From Saccharopolyspora erythraea NRRL 2338 (GTDB lineage: Bacteria > Actinomycetota > Actinomycetes > Mycobacteriales > Pseudonocardiaceae), in contig NC_009142.1 of assembly GCF_000062885.1 (NCBI RefSeq), positions 2,593,584 to 2,657,583 of the forward strand: DNA of 64,000 bases, written 5' to 3'. Positions 37,349-46,075 of the stretch are shown piece after piece. The translations under genes and the position numbers were made by a program. A model generated the notes under the pieces. The model did not search any database. It was not told where the DNA came from and saw only the letters and a list, made by a program, of their open reading frames with translations. Each line of letters begins with the position of its first letter. The first letter of the stretch is position 1.

Positions 37349-38224
37349 ATGAGCAATCCAGGTTCGAAACCGGTCGTTGCCGGAGTCGACGGCTCGTCGT
37401 CGGCCATCCACGCGGTGCGGTGGGCCGCGGCGGAGGCGCGGCGCAGGAACACCTACCTGCGGCTGGTCTTCGCCGACGTGTTCTCGATGGTGTTCATCCC
37501 GGACATGCCGGCCGTCGCGCTGCCGGAGCCCTATACGACCGCGGTGCGGCGGCAGGCCGAGCGGTGGCTGGAGCAGGCGAAGGACGTCGCCGAGGCCGCG
37601 ATGGACGGACTCGCGGTGCGAACCGAGGTGCACGTCGGGCAGGCGGCGACCGTGCTGATCCGCCAGTCGCTGGAGGCGCAGCTGGTCGTCGTGGGCAGCC
37701 GTGGACTGGGAGCGTTGACCGGCTTGATCGTGGGTTCGGTCGCGGTGGCGCTCAGCGCGCACGGTCACTGCCCGGTGGCGGTCATACCCGGTCCGGAAAC
37801 CGCACTGCCCGACGCGCCGGCGGTCGTCGGGGTGGACGGTTCGTCTGCCGGCGAGAAGGCGCTGACCACCGCCTTCGAGAGCGCGTCGCGCAGAGGCGTC
37901 GTGCTCCGAGCGGTGCACACCTGGCACTCGGTCTCCGGCGACAAGGCGTGGTGGACCGAGGGCGACTGGGAAACCGCGCAGACCGATGAGGAGAGGTGGC
38001 TCGCCGAGCAGCTCGCCGGCTGGTGTGCGAAGTATCCCGAGGTCGAGGTCCGGCGGTACGTCTCGTATGACCGGCCGGCACGCGCACTGCTCGAGCATGC
38101 GCAGCACGCCCAGATCGTCGTCGTGGGAGCCCGCGGGCGTGGCGGGTTCACCGGCCTCCTGCTGGGTTCCACGAGTCAGCAGCTGTTGCACCACTCGCCA
38201 TGTCCGGTCGTCGTCGCCCGCTGA
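37349..38224 (+). CDS. Two-domain universal stress protein
   Basis: A 291-residue tandem USP: domain 1 VVAGVDGSSSAIHAVRWAAA and VVGSRGLGALTGLIVGSVAV; domain 2 AVVGVDGSSAGEKALTTAFE and VVGARGRGGFTGLLLGSTSQ. A tryptophan-rich stretch (HTWHSVSGDKAWWTEGDWET) marks domain 2. The start at 37349 (MSNPGSKPV) follows a GGGGGA run; longer in-frame starts lack one. A GTCCCATGGTCG sequence at 37240 might be regulatory. Confidence 0.9.
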   Translation: MSNPGSKPVVAGVDGSSSAIHAVRWAAAEARRRNTYLRLVFADVFSMVFIPDMPAVALPEPYTTAVRRQAERWLEQAKDVAEAAMDGLAVRTEVHVGQAATVLIRQSLEAQLVVVGSRGLGALTGLIVGSVAVALSAHGHCPVAVIPGPETALPDAPAVVGVDGSSAGEKALTTAFESASRRGVVLRAVHTWHSVSGDKAWWTEGDWETAQTDEERWLAEQLAGWCAKYPEVEVRRYVSYDRPARALLEHAQHAQIVVVGARGRGGFTGLLLGSTSQQLLHHSPCPVVVAR

Positions 38225-38457
38225 GGCGCGGGTGTAACCGGTGACGCTGATCGAGCACCGAGCACGGGCACGACGAGGAGGAGAAAGGCCGTTCGCCCCT
38301 GTCCGCGCCCGGCGGAGGTTGATGACGCTATCGATGCGGACGACCGTGTGCCTCGCACCATTTCAACGTATGTACGTGCGTCGCCGACCGCACTGGTGTT
38401 CCCTGGTACGGGCGAATGGTCGCGGTCGTCGCCGAAGTCGAGAAGCAAGGAGCCGGG

Positions 38458-38727
38458 ATGGTTTCCACTGAGCACTGGTCGGTCGACATCTATCTCGACG
38501 AGGACGAGGAACGGACCCACGCCGAGGCCCGGCTGCACACCCGGGACGCGACCGATCTCAGGGGCAGGGGGCTGGCCAAGCGCAATCCGCACGATCGCGA
38601 CGTGCCGGAGATCGGAGCCGAGCTGGCAGCCGCCCGGGCCCTGTTCGAACTTGCCCACCACCTCCTGCGCGCGGCCACCGAGGATGTCGAGCAGGCCACC
38701 GGACGGCCGGCGCACCTGCACAGCTAG
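38458..38727 (+). CDS. DUF1876 (dsRBD-like, Rv1738 family) protein
   Basis: An 89-residue protein with the family blocks STEHWSVDIYLDEDEERTHA, RGRGLAKRNPHDRDVPEIGA and ELAAARALFELAHHLL. Rv1738 is one of the most strongly hypoxia-induced M. tuberculosis proteins, and its fold resembles ribosome hibernation factors, so a role in translation shut-down is proposed. AAGGAG at 38447-38452 supports ATG 38458. It is 31 nt upstream of the Acg-type gene, probably one transcript. Confidence 0.9.
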   Translation: MVSTEHWSVDIYLDEDEERTHAEARLHTRDATDLRGRGLAKRNPHDRDVPEIGAELAAARALFELAHHLLRAATEDVEQATGRPAHLHS

Positions 38728-38758
38728 CGCGGGAAGGCAGACGCGGAGGGGATCCGAG

Positions 38759-39763
38759 ATGAGCGACTTCCCGTCGGCGTTGGGACTGTCCCCGGAGCAG
38801 ACCGAGGAGCTGGTGCGGTGCGCGGGTGCGGCTCCGTCGCTGCACAACCGCCAGCCGTGGAGGTTCCGGCTGCTGCCCCACGCGATCGAGCTGCATGGCG
38901 ACATGCAGCGCCGGCTGCCGGTCGCCGATCCGGATGATCGGGAGCTCCGGCTGGGATGCGGAGCGGCGTTGCTGAACCTGCGCTTGGCGGTGGAGCACGC
39001 GGGACTGCGTCCCGTGATCACGCTGCTGCCCAGCCTCGCCGGACCTTCGGTGCTGGCCGAGGTTCGCGCTCCGAGTCGTGGCACTGCTGCGGCTGCCGAC
39101 ATGGAGTTGTTCATGGCCATCCCGGCCCGGCGCAGCAACCGGCGCCCGTTCCGCGACGTTCCCGTTCCGGCCGGGCACCGCCGCGCCCTGGTGCAGGCGG
39201 TGCGCGAGGAGCAGGCGTGGCTGCACGTGGTGGAGCGGTCTGAGCGGGGGCGCCTGGAAGGACTGGTGCATCGAGCGCACCGGGCGCAGATGGCCGATCC
39301 GCGTTTCCGCAGTGAGCTGGCCCGGTGGACCGGCCGTGGCGAGGGGGCCGAGGAGGGGGTGCCCGCTTCCGCGGCGGGCCCGCAGCGGGAGCCGCAGGAC
39401 CAGTGGGTGCTGCGGGACTTCTCCGGCGGACAGGCGCAGCCGCGAACGCCGGGCAAGGAGTTCGAGCACGACCCGCTGATGGTCGTGCTCTGCTCCTACG
39501 AGGACAGCCGAGCGGCCGACCTCCAGGCGGGCCAGGCACTGCAGCGGATGTTGCTGTCGGCAACGTCGCTGGGCCTGGCCGCGTCACTGGTGTCGCAGGT
39601 CGTCGAGGTCGAGGAGACGCAGCACGAACTGCGTGAGCTGCTCGGTGGAGGCCTGCGACCGCAGACCGTGGTGCGGGTGGGCTACGGATCGCCGACGCCG
39701 CCGACTCCTCGTCGCGATCCCGCCGAGATGCTGATCGGCTCGGCGGAGCCGGCGAACCCGTGA
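38759..39763 (+). CDS. Acg-type nitroreductase-fold protein
   Basis: A 334-residue protein of the Acg family (Rv2032/Rv3127/Rv3131), nitroreductase-like folds that hold FMN but are poor reductases and may store flavin. APSLHNRQPWRFRL is the N-terminal FMN region; AIPARRSNRRPFRDVPVP, DQWVLRDFSGGQ and LLSATSLGLAASLVSQVVEV follow. It is closely paralogous to the gene at 53230-54240. GGAGGGGA lies before ATG 38759. Confidence 0.9.
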   Translation: MSDFPSALGLSPEQTEELVRCAGAAPSLHNRQPWRFRLLPHAIELHGDMQRRLPVADPDDRELRLGCGAALLNLRLAVEHAGLRPVITLLPSLAGPSVLAEVRAPSRGTAAAADMELFMAIPARRSNRRPFRDVPVPAGHRRALVQAVREEQAWLHVVERSERGRLEGLVHRAHRAQMADPRFRSELARWTGRGEGAEEGVPASAAGPQREPQDQWVLRDFSGGQAQPRTPGKEFEHDPLMVVLCSYEDSRAADLQAGQALQRMLLSATSLGLAASLVSQVVEVEETQHELRELLGGGLRPQTVVRVGYGSPTPPTPRRDPAEMLIGSAEPANP

Positions 39764-39785
39764 CCGTCGCCGCGGTCGCAACGCG

Positions 39786-40288
<503 letters not shown>

Positions 40289-40340
40289 GGGTGGCTCGCG
40301 GCTCTGAGTCCCTCCGTCGGGCAGCCATGTGTTGCGTTGG

Positions 40341-40354
40341 TACCCCCTGGGGTA
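40341..40354. promoter_or_regulatory. CstR/CsoR-type operator, copy 2
   Basis: TACCCCCTGGGGTA, an almost perfect palindrome between the repressor gene and the dioxygenase-rhodanese gene, about 97 nt before the latter. It probably controls the sulfur-oxidation operon. Confidence 0.75.
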
Positions 40355-40450
40355 TTACGGAGTTTCATGTTGGAGCAAGTGCTACGGCGTCGGTCCCGGG
40401 AGGCCGGCGTGGATCGACGCCGGGCACGAGATCGAGAGGGGTGTTTCGTG

Positions 40451-41878
40451 ATGACGGCGGCCAACGTGGTCAAGCAAGAAGACCGGCTCGCCGGTGGACT
40501 GGCGGTCGAGGTGATCGAGACGTCCTCGCTCGGGGACCGCAGCTACCTGGCCACTGACGGCGAGGTGGCCGTGGTGGTCGACCCGCAGCGGGACGTGGAC
40601 CGGATCATCGCCACCGCCGGGCGGCTGGGGGTGCACGTCGCGTTGGTGCTCGAAACGCATGTGCACAACGACTACGTCTCCGGTGGTCTCGAACTGGCCC
40701 GGTTGACCGGTGCCGAGTACGGGTTCGCGGCCGCGGACGACGTGCCGTTCGACCGTCGGGGGCTGCGGGACGGCGAAGTGGTGGAGCTGTCGTCGAGGAT
40801 GCGGGTGCGGGCGGTGGCCACCCCTGGGCATACGTTCCACCACCTGTCCTACGTCGTGGAATCCCAGGATGGCCCGGTGGGCGTGTTCACCGGCGGGTCG
40901 CTGTTGTTCGGCACGACCGGGCGCACCGATTTGCTGGGTGAGCAGCACAGCGAGGAACTGGCGCGTCACCAGTACGCGTCCGCGCGGAAGCTGGCCGAGA
41001 TTCTGCCTGAGGGCGCGCAGCTCTGGCCTACTCACGGCTTCGGTAGCTTCTGCTCGGCCACTCAGGCCTCCGGCGACTCGGCGACGCTGGGTGAGCAGAA
41101 GCGGATCAACCCCGCGTTGACGTTGGCCGAACGCGACTTCGTCGAGCAGACGCTTGCGGGGCTGGACGCCTACCCGGCCTACTACGCGCACATGGGTGTG
41201 AAGAACACCGCGGGACCGCCACCGGTGGACCTCCGCGCTCCGGTCCGGGCTCAGCCGGAAGAGCTGAAGCGCCGTCTGGAGCACGGCGAATGGGTGGTCG
41301 ACCTGCGTTCCCGCAAGGCATACGTGGTCTCGCACCTGGCGGGCACGGTCAGCCTCGGGCTGGACGGACCGATGGTGACCTGGCTCGGGTGGATGATCGA
41401 CTGGGGCGCGCCGATCACGCTGCTGGGCGAGTCCCGCGAACAGGTGGCCGAGGCGCAGCGCGAACTGGCGCGGATCGGGATCGACGAGTTCGCCGCGGCG
41501 GCCGTGGGCCGGCCGGAGGAGCTGGCGGCCGACCCGAGCCAGCTGAGCAGCACCCGGACGGCCACGTTCGCGGACCTGGCCGCCGCATCGGCCGGCGACA
41601 CCGAGGGCTTGCCCCGGCCTGATGTCGTGCTGGACGTGCGCACCAACAACGAGTTCGCCGCCTCGCACGTCACCGGCGCGGTGCACATCCCGCTCTACGC
41701 GGTCAAGGACCGGATTGACGAGGTCCCCGACGGGGTGGTGTGGGTGCACTGCGGCAGCGGATACCGGGCGACCGCCGCGGCGTCACTGCTGGAGGCCGCC
41801 GGTCGGACGGTCGTGGTCATCGATGACAGGTTCGACGCCGCCGCCGAAGCAGGCGTGCCAATGGCCGACGCCTCCTGA
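40451..41878 (+). CDS. CstB-like persulfide dioxygenase-rhodanese fusion
   Basis: A 475-residue protein. Residues 10-250 are an ETHE1-type metallo-beta-lactamase persulfide dioxygenase (ETHVHNDYVSGGLELARL metal motif, TPGHTFHHLSYVV, WPTHGFGSFC). Residues 265-360 are a rhodanese fold without a catalytic cysteine (VVDLRSRKAYVVSHLAGTVS). Residues 375-470 are an active rhodanese with VWVHCGSGYRATAAA. The dioxygenase, pseudo-rhodanese, rhodanese order is that of CstB, which turns persulfides into thiosulfate. The start at 40451 follows GAGAGGGG. Confidence 0.9.
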   Translation: MTAANVVKQEDRLAGGLAVEVIETSSLGDRSYLATDGEVAVVVDPQRDVDRIIATAGRLGVHVALVLETHVHNDYVSGGLELARLTGAEYGFAAADDVPFDRRGLRDGEVVELSSRMRVRAVATPGHTFHHLSYVVESQDGPVGVFTGGSLLFGTTGRTDLLGEQHSEELARHQYASARKLAEILPEGAQLWPTHGFGSFCSATQASGDSATLGEQKRINPALTLAERDFVEQTLAGLDAYPAYYAHMGVKNTAGPPPVDLRAPVRAQPEELKRRLEHGEWVVDLRSRKAYVVSHLAGTVSLGLDGPMVTWLGWMIDWGAPITLLGESREQVAEAQRELARIGIDEFAAAAVGRPEELAADPSQLSSTRTATFADLAAASAGDTEGLPRPDVVLDVRTNNEFAASHVTGAVHIPLYAVKDRIDEVPDGVVWVHCGSGYRATAAASLLEAAGRTVVVIDDRFDAAAEAGVPMADAS

Positions 41879-41912
41879 CACGACCCGCAACAACCGAGGA
41901 AGGATGCCGAAG

Positions 41913-42515
41913 ATGCCCCGAACCCCGCCCCGAGCCATGGACACCGCGCAGGTCCGGGAGTTGCGCGAGACAGAACCCCAGGTACGGCTGATCGACGTGC
42001 GCACACCGGGTGAGTTCGCCTCAGCCCACATCCCGGGCTCCTCCAACGTTCCACTCGACCTGATTCAGAAGAACCGGCACGAGCTCGGCGCGGTGCGGCA
42101 CGGTGACCCCGTGGTGTTGGTATGCGCCTCGGGGAATCGCGCTGAGCGAGCTCGAGCCCTGCTGGAGGAAGCCGGACTGGAGCGGCTCAGCGTGTTGCGC
42201 GGCGGCATCACGGGCTGGGAACGCGACGGCGGAGACCTCAGCCGAGGCCGAGGCACGTGGGCGATGGAGCGGCAGGTCCGGTTGACCGCCGGCGTGCTCG
42301 TGCTCACGGGAGTCGTGGCGAGCACGGCCTACGAACCGCTGAAGTGGATCGCGGGGTTCGTCGGTGCGGGCCTGATCTTCGCCGCGGTGACCAACACCTG
42401 CGCCATGGCCAGGCTGCTCGGGCTGCTACCGCACAACCGCACCACCACCACCGACACATCCTCCCCGCTCGAAGAGATCAGCGGGAAGGCTCCTGGCGCT
42501 CGAACCGCGGGCTAG
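41913..42515 (+). CDS. Rhodanese with C-terminal membrane (DUF2892) segment
   Basis: A 200-residue protein. The rhodanese domain (VRLIDVRTPGEFASAHIPGS, active site VVLVCASGNRAERA) spans about 5-100. It is followed by a DUF2892-type membrane hairpin (LTAGVLVLTGVVASTAYEPL, FVGAGLIFAAVTNTCAMARL), the architecture of YgaP-like inner-membrane sulfurtransferases. GAGGAAGG lies 9 nt before ATG 41913; the in-frame ATG at 41904 is too close to it. It would move sulfane sulfur at the membrane between CstB and the exporter. Confidence 0.88.
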   Translation: MPRTPPRAMDTAQVRELRETEPQVRLIDVRTPGEFASAHIPGSSNVPLDLIQKNRHELGAVRHGDPVVLVCASGNRAERARALLEEAGLERLSVLRGGITGWERDGGDLSRGRGTWAMERQVRLTAGVLVLTGVVASTAYEPLKWIAGFVGAGLIFAAVTNTCAMARLLGLLPHNRTTTTDTSSPLEEISGKAPGARTAG

Positions 42516-42582
42516 TCGACGGGGCGACGCAAGTCGAAGCGATGACGTCAGCGGTGGCGGACCTGCCCCGCCATCGGAACAG

Positions 42583-43377
42583 GTGGTGTTCGGTTTGCTC
42601 TTGGCGGTGGCGTTCGGTGCTGTGATCGGCCTGGCGTTGGGACTGCTCGGTGCGGGAGGTTCGATTCTCGCCGTGCCGGCCCTGGTATACGGCGTCGGAC
42701 AACCCTTGCAGATGGCGATTCCCACTTCGCTGGCCGTCGTCGCGCTGTCCTCCCTCGGCGGTCTGCTTCCTCGCGAGCGCCGCACGGTCGTGCGGTGGCC
42801 GGTCGCGCTGGTGTTCGGCGCGGCCGGCACCCCGGCCGCCTTCGGCGGCGCGGCGCTGGGACGGCTGCTCCCGCAGCGCTGGCTGCTGTTGGCCTTCTCC
42901 GCACTCATGATCGTCGTCGCGGTGCGGATGCTGCGCGGCGGGCAGAACCAGGCTGGTGCCTGCCGCACCCGGGAAGGCGGCGTCGACTGGCGCTCGTGCC
43001 TGCCCAAGGCGGTGGCCACCGGCGCGGTCGTCGGTTTGCTGACCGGGCTGTTCGGCGTCGGTGGGGGTTTCGTCATCGTGCCCGCTTTGAGCCTGTTGCT
43101 GGGTCTGGGCGCGCAGGAGGCGGTCGCCACCTCGCTGGTGGTGGTGCTCATCAACTCCGCCGCAGGACTCGCCGCACACGCCGGCGCGGCCGGAGGAATC
43201 GACCACTCCCTGCTGTTGCTGTTCGCGGGTACGGCGCTGGTCGTGTCGATCGTGGCTGCTCGGTTGTCCACCAGGCTGGACGCGGCGACCGTGCGCCGGT
43301 GGTTCGCCTACGTCGTGCTCGCCGTCGCGGTGTTCGTCGCCGTAGCGGCGTACGTGAACCCGTCCGCGCTGGGATGA
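42583..43377 (+). CDS. TauE/SafE-family sulfite/sulfur-anion exporter
   Basis: A 264-residue membrane protein with about eight helices in two repeats. Each repeat has the TauE glycine motif (LALGLLGAGGSILAVPALVY and LLTGLFGVGGGFVIVPALSL). It probably exports sulfite or thiosulfate made by the preceding enzymes. GTG 42583 is the first credible start, and the gene is the last of the sulfur operon. It is convergent with formate dehydrogenase, 28 nt away, with no clear hairpin between. Confidence 0.85.
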   Translation: MVFGLLLAVAFGAVIGLALGLLGAGGSILAVPALVYGVGQPLQMAIPTSLAVVALSSLGGLLPRERRTVVRWPVALVFGAAGTPAAFGGAALGRLLPQRWLLLAFSALMIVVAVRMLRGGQNQAGACRTREGGVDWRSCLPKAVATGAVVGLLTGLFGVGGGFVIVPALSLLLGLGAQEAVATSLVVVLINSAAGLAAHAGAAGGIDHSLLLLFAGTALVVSIVAARLSTRLDAATVRRWFAYVVLAVAVFVAVAAYVNPSALG

Positions 43378-43405
43378 GTTCTGCTGGAGCCCGCCTGGCG
43401 AGCCG

Positions 43406-46075
43406 TCACCCCGGTCGCAAGGCCACGGCGGTGACCTTGTACTCCGGACAGCCGGTGGCGCTGTCGGTGTGGGGGGAGGTCAGGGCGTTGGTCGGGGTGG
43501 TGGCGAAGTGGAAGGCCGCGAAGACCTGGCCCTGGCTGACTTCGCGGGTGGTGCGGGTGGGCATGGTGACCGAGCCCCAGCGGCTGGTGACCTCGACCGG
43601 TGCGGTGTCGGTGAGGCCGAGCAGGGCGGCGTCGGCCGGGTGCACGTCGAGGGTTTCGGCGGGCAGCAGTTCGGTGTCGGGGGTGCGGCGGGTCATCGAC
43701 CCGGTGTTGTAGTGCACGAGACGGCGTCCGGTGACCAGGAGGAAGGGGAACTCGGCGTCGGCCTGTTCGCCGGGCGGCAGGTAGGGGCATGCCGCGAGGT
43801 GGGCGCGTCCGTCGGGGGTGGCGAAACCGTCGAGGTGCAGCACGGGTTGGCCGGGACGGTCGGTGTCGGGGCATGGCCAGTGCAGCGGGCCTTCGTGGTC
43901 GAGCCGGGCATGGGAGATGCCGCCGAAGGTGGGGGTCAGTGCGGCGCATTCGTCCATGGCGGTGGCCGGGCCGGCGCAGCCGAGGTCGTTGCCGAGGGCG
44001 TGGGCGAGGTGGCGGAGGATGTCGAAGTCGGTCTTGGCCGCGCCGGGTGGGTCGAGTGCGGGGCGCACGCGTTGGACGCGGCGGTCGAAGTTGACGAAGG
44101 TGCCGTCCTTCTCCAGGAAGTTCGCGGCCGGAAGCACGACGTCGGCGAGTTCGGCGGTGCGCGACAGGAACAGGTCATGGCAGACGACGAGGTCGCAGCA
44201 GCGCAGGGCGTGCTCGACGTGGCTGGTGCAGGGGTCGCTCTGGGCGATGTCCTCGCCGATGACGTACAGCGCCCGCAGCTCGCCGGCGACGGCGGCGTCG
44301 AACATCTGCGGGATGCGCAGTCCCGGGCGTTCCGGGACGGGGCTGCCCCACACGCGGGCGAAGCGTTCTCGGACCCGGGGGTCTGTGATGGGCTGGTAGC
44401 CGGGGAGGAGGTCGGGCAGGGCACCCATGTCGGAGGCGCCCTGGACGTTGTTCTGGCCGCGCAGCGGGAGGATGCCGCAGCATCCGGGAGTGCCGACGGT
44501 GCCCCGGAGGATGGCGAGGTTGGCCAGGGTGCGGACGCCGTCGGTGCCGTGCGCGTGTTCGGTGACGCCGAGCCCGTAGACGATCGCGGGATTGGTCGCC
44601 TGCCCGTACAGCTCGGCGGCCTGCGTCAGGTCTGCGGTCGTCAGGCCGGTGATCTCGCTGACGCGTTCGGGTGCGTAGTCGTGCAGCACGGCGGTCAACT
44701 CGTCGAGCCCGGCGGCGCGTTCGGTGAGGAAGTCGGTTGCGATGTGGCCGTGGTCGAGCAGGAGCCGGGCGAGGCCGTTGAAGGCGGCGACGTTGGTGCC
44801 GGGGCGCAGTCGCAGGTGGACGTCGGCCAGTGCGGCGAGTTCGGTCTCGCGGGGGTCGATGACGATCAGTCCGGCGCCGCCGAGCACGAGCTGCTTGATG
44901 CGGGCGCCGACGACGGGGTGGGCTTCGGTGGGGTTGGCGCCGGCGAGCAGGACGCAGTCGGTGCGGTCGAGGTCGTCGAGGCAGTTGGTGCCGCCCGCGA
45001 GTCCGAACGACGCGGTCAATCCGGCCGCGGAGGGTGCGTGGCACAGGCGCGAGCAGTTGTCGATGGTGTTGGTGCCGATGACGGTGCGGACGAACTTCTG
45101 CGCGAGGTAGTTCTCCTCGTTGGTGGCGCGCGCCGAGGAGATCATGCCGATGGCGTCCGGTCCGTGCTGCGCGCGGATCGCGGTGAGCTGGTCGGCGACG
45201 AAGCCGAGCGCGTCGTCCCAGGAGGTCTCCTGCAGTTGTCCGTCGCGGCGGATGAGCGGTGTGGTGAGGCGGTCGTCGGCCCGGGTGAAGGTGTGGGCGA
45301 AGCGGCCCTTGATGCAGGCGTGCCCGCGGTTGACCGGAGCACTGCGGGTGGGGGTGATGACGGCGACCTCCCCGCCGCGCAGGTGGACGTCGAGCGTGCA
45401 GCCGACGCCGCAGTAGCCGCAAGTCGTGGTGACGGTTCCGGTGAGCGGCCGGGGGTCGAGCAGTTCGGGCTCCGACAGCGCCCCGGTGGGGCAGCTGTCG
45501 ACGCAGCCTCCGCACCCGACGCAGGGTGAATCCACCCAGGGTTCGCCGGCGCCGGGGGAGACGACGGTGTCGAAGCCCCGGCCGACGAGTTCCAGGGCGA
45601 AGGTGCCTTGTACTTCCGAGCACATCGCCACGCACCGCCCGCAGGCGATGCACAGGTCGCGGTCGAGTTTGACGTAGGGGTGGGAGTGGTCGAGTCCCCT
45701 GCGGTGGGCTTCGCCGGTGAAGCTGGTGGTGGTGATGCCGAAGTGGTCGCACGCCCGGACGAGTTCGCTGCGGTCGGCGGGGACGTCGAGGGCGCGTGGC
45801 GGGAGTTCGGAGACGATGAGCTCCAGCGCGCCGCGGGCGGCCAGCCGGACGTGCGGGTTGTCCCGGCGCACGACCATGCCGTCGGAGGCCGGGGTCGTGC
45901 ACGCCGCGGCGGTGGTGCCGTCGACCTCGACCAGGCAGATCCGGCACGAGCCCCGTGGTGAGATCCGGTCGTCCTGGCAGAGGGTGGGCACGTAGCTCCC
46001 GATCGAGCGCATGACGTCGAGGACGGTTTCGCCCTCCCGGTAGTCGGCTGCGGTGCCGTCGATGGTCAGCCGCAT
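43406..46075 (-). CDS. fdhA: NAD-type formate dehydrogenase, alpha subunit (NuoG-like N-terminus)
   Basis: An 889-residue molybdenum/tungsten bis-MGD enzyme. The N-terminus carries a [2Fe-2S] site (CQDDRISPRGSCRICLVEVD), then two ferredoxin clusters (CIACGRCVAMCSE and CVGCGGCVDSCPTGA). A fourth cluster, CGYCGVGCTLDV, opens the catalytic domain, and the probable metal-ligand cysteine is in SRLCHAPSAAGL (cysteine, not selenocysteine). It oxidises formate to CO2 and passes electrons to the NuoEF-like partner. TGATG overlap at 46075 couples it to that gene. Confidence 0.92.
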   Translation of the reverse strand: MRLTIDGTAADYREGETVLDVMRSIGSYVPTLCQDDRISPRGSCRICLVEVDGTTAAACTTPASDGMVVRRDNPHVRLAARGALELIVSELPPRALDVPADRSELVRACDHFGITTTSFTGEAHRRGLDHSHPYVKLDRDLCIACGRCVAMCSEVQGTFALELVGRGFDTVVSPGAGEPWVDSPCVGCGGCVDSCPTGALSEPELLDPRPLTGTVTTTCGYCGVGCTLDVHLRGGEVAVITPTRSAPVNRGHACIKGRFAHTFTRADDRLTTPLIRRDGQLQETSWDDALGFVADQLTAIRAQHGPDAIGMISSARATNEENYLAQKFVRTVIGTNTIDNCSRLCHAPSAAGLTASFGLAGGTNCLDDLDRTDCVLLAGANPTEAHPVVGARIKQLVLGGAGLIVIDPRETELAALADVHLRLRPGTNVAAFNGLARLLLDHGHIATDFLTERAAGLDELTAVLHDYAPERVSEITGLTTADLTQAAELYGQATNPAIVYGLGVTEHAHGTDGVRTLANLAILRGTVGTPGCCGILPLRGQNNVQGASDMGALPDLLPGYQPITDPRVRERFARVWGSPVPERPGLRIPQMFDAAVAGELRALYVIGEDIAQSDPCTSHVEHALRCCDLVVCHDLFLSRTAELADVVLPAANFLEKDGTFVNFDRRVQRVRPALDPPGAAKTDFDILRHLAHALGNDLGCAGPATAMDECAALTPTFGGISHARLDHEGPLHWPCPDTDRPGQPVLHLDGFATPDGRAHLAACPYLPPGEQADAEFPFLLVTGRRLVHYNTGSMTRRTPDTELLPAETLDVHPADAALLGLTDTAPVEVTSRWGSVTMPTRTTREVSQGQVFAAFHFATTPTNALTSPHTDSATGCPEYKVTAVALRPG

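Noticed and set aside
31979-38194. A minus-strand open frame of over 2,000 codons
   Set aside because: It is antisense to pncB, the CtpF-like ATPase and a USP, all with clear motifs. Its composition (Arg, His, Gln, Pro-rich, no domains) is typical of a shadow frame in GC-rich DNA.
43469-45529. A Gly/Val-rich plus-strand frame of nearly 700 codons
   Set aside because: It is the complement of fdhA, whose iron-sulfur motifs are unmistakable; the apparent repeats arise from codon bias.
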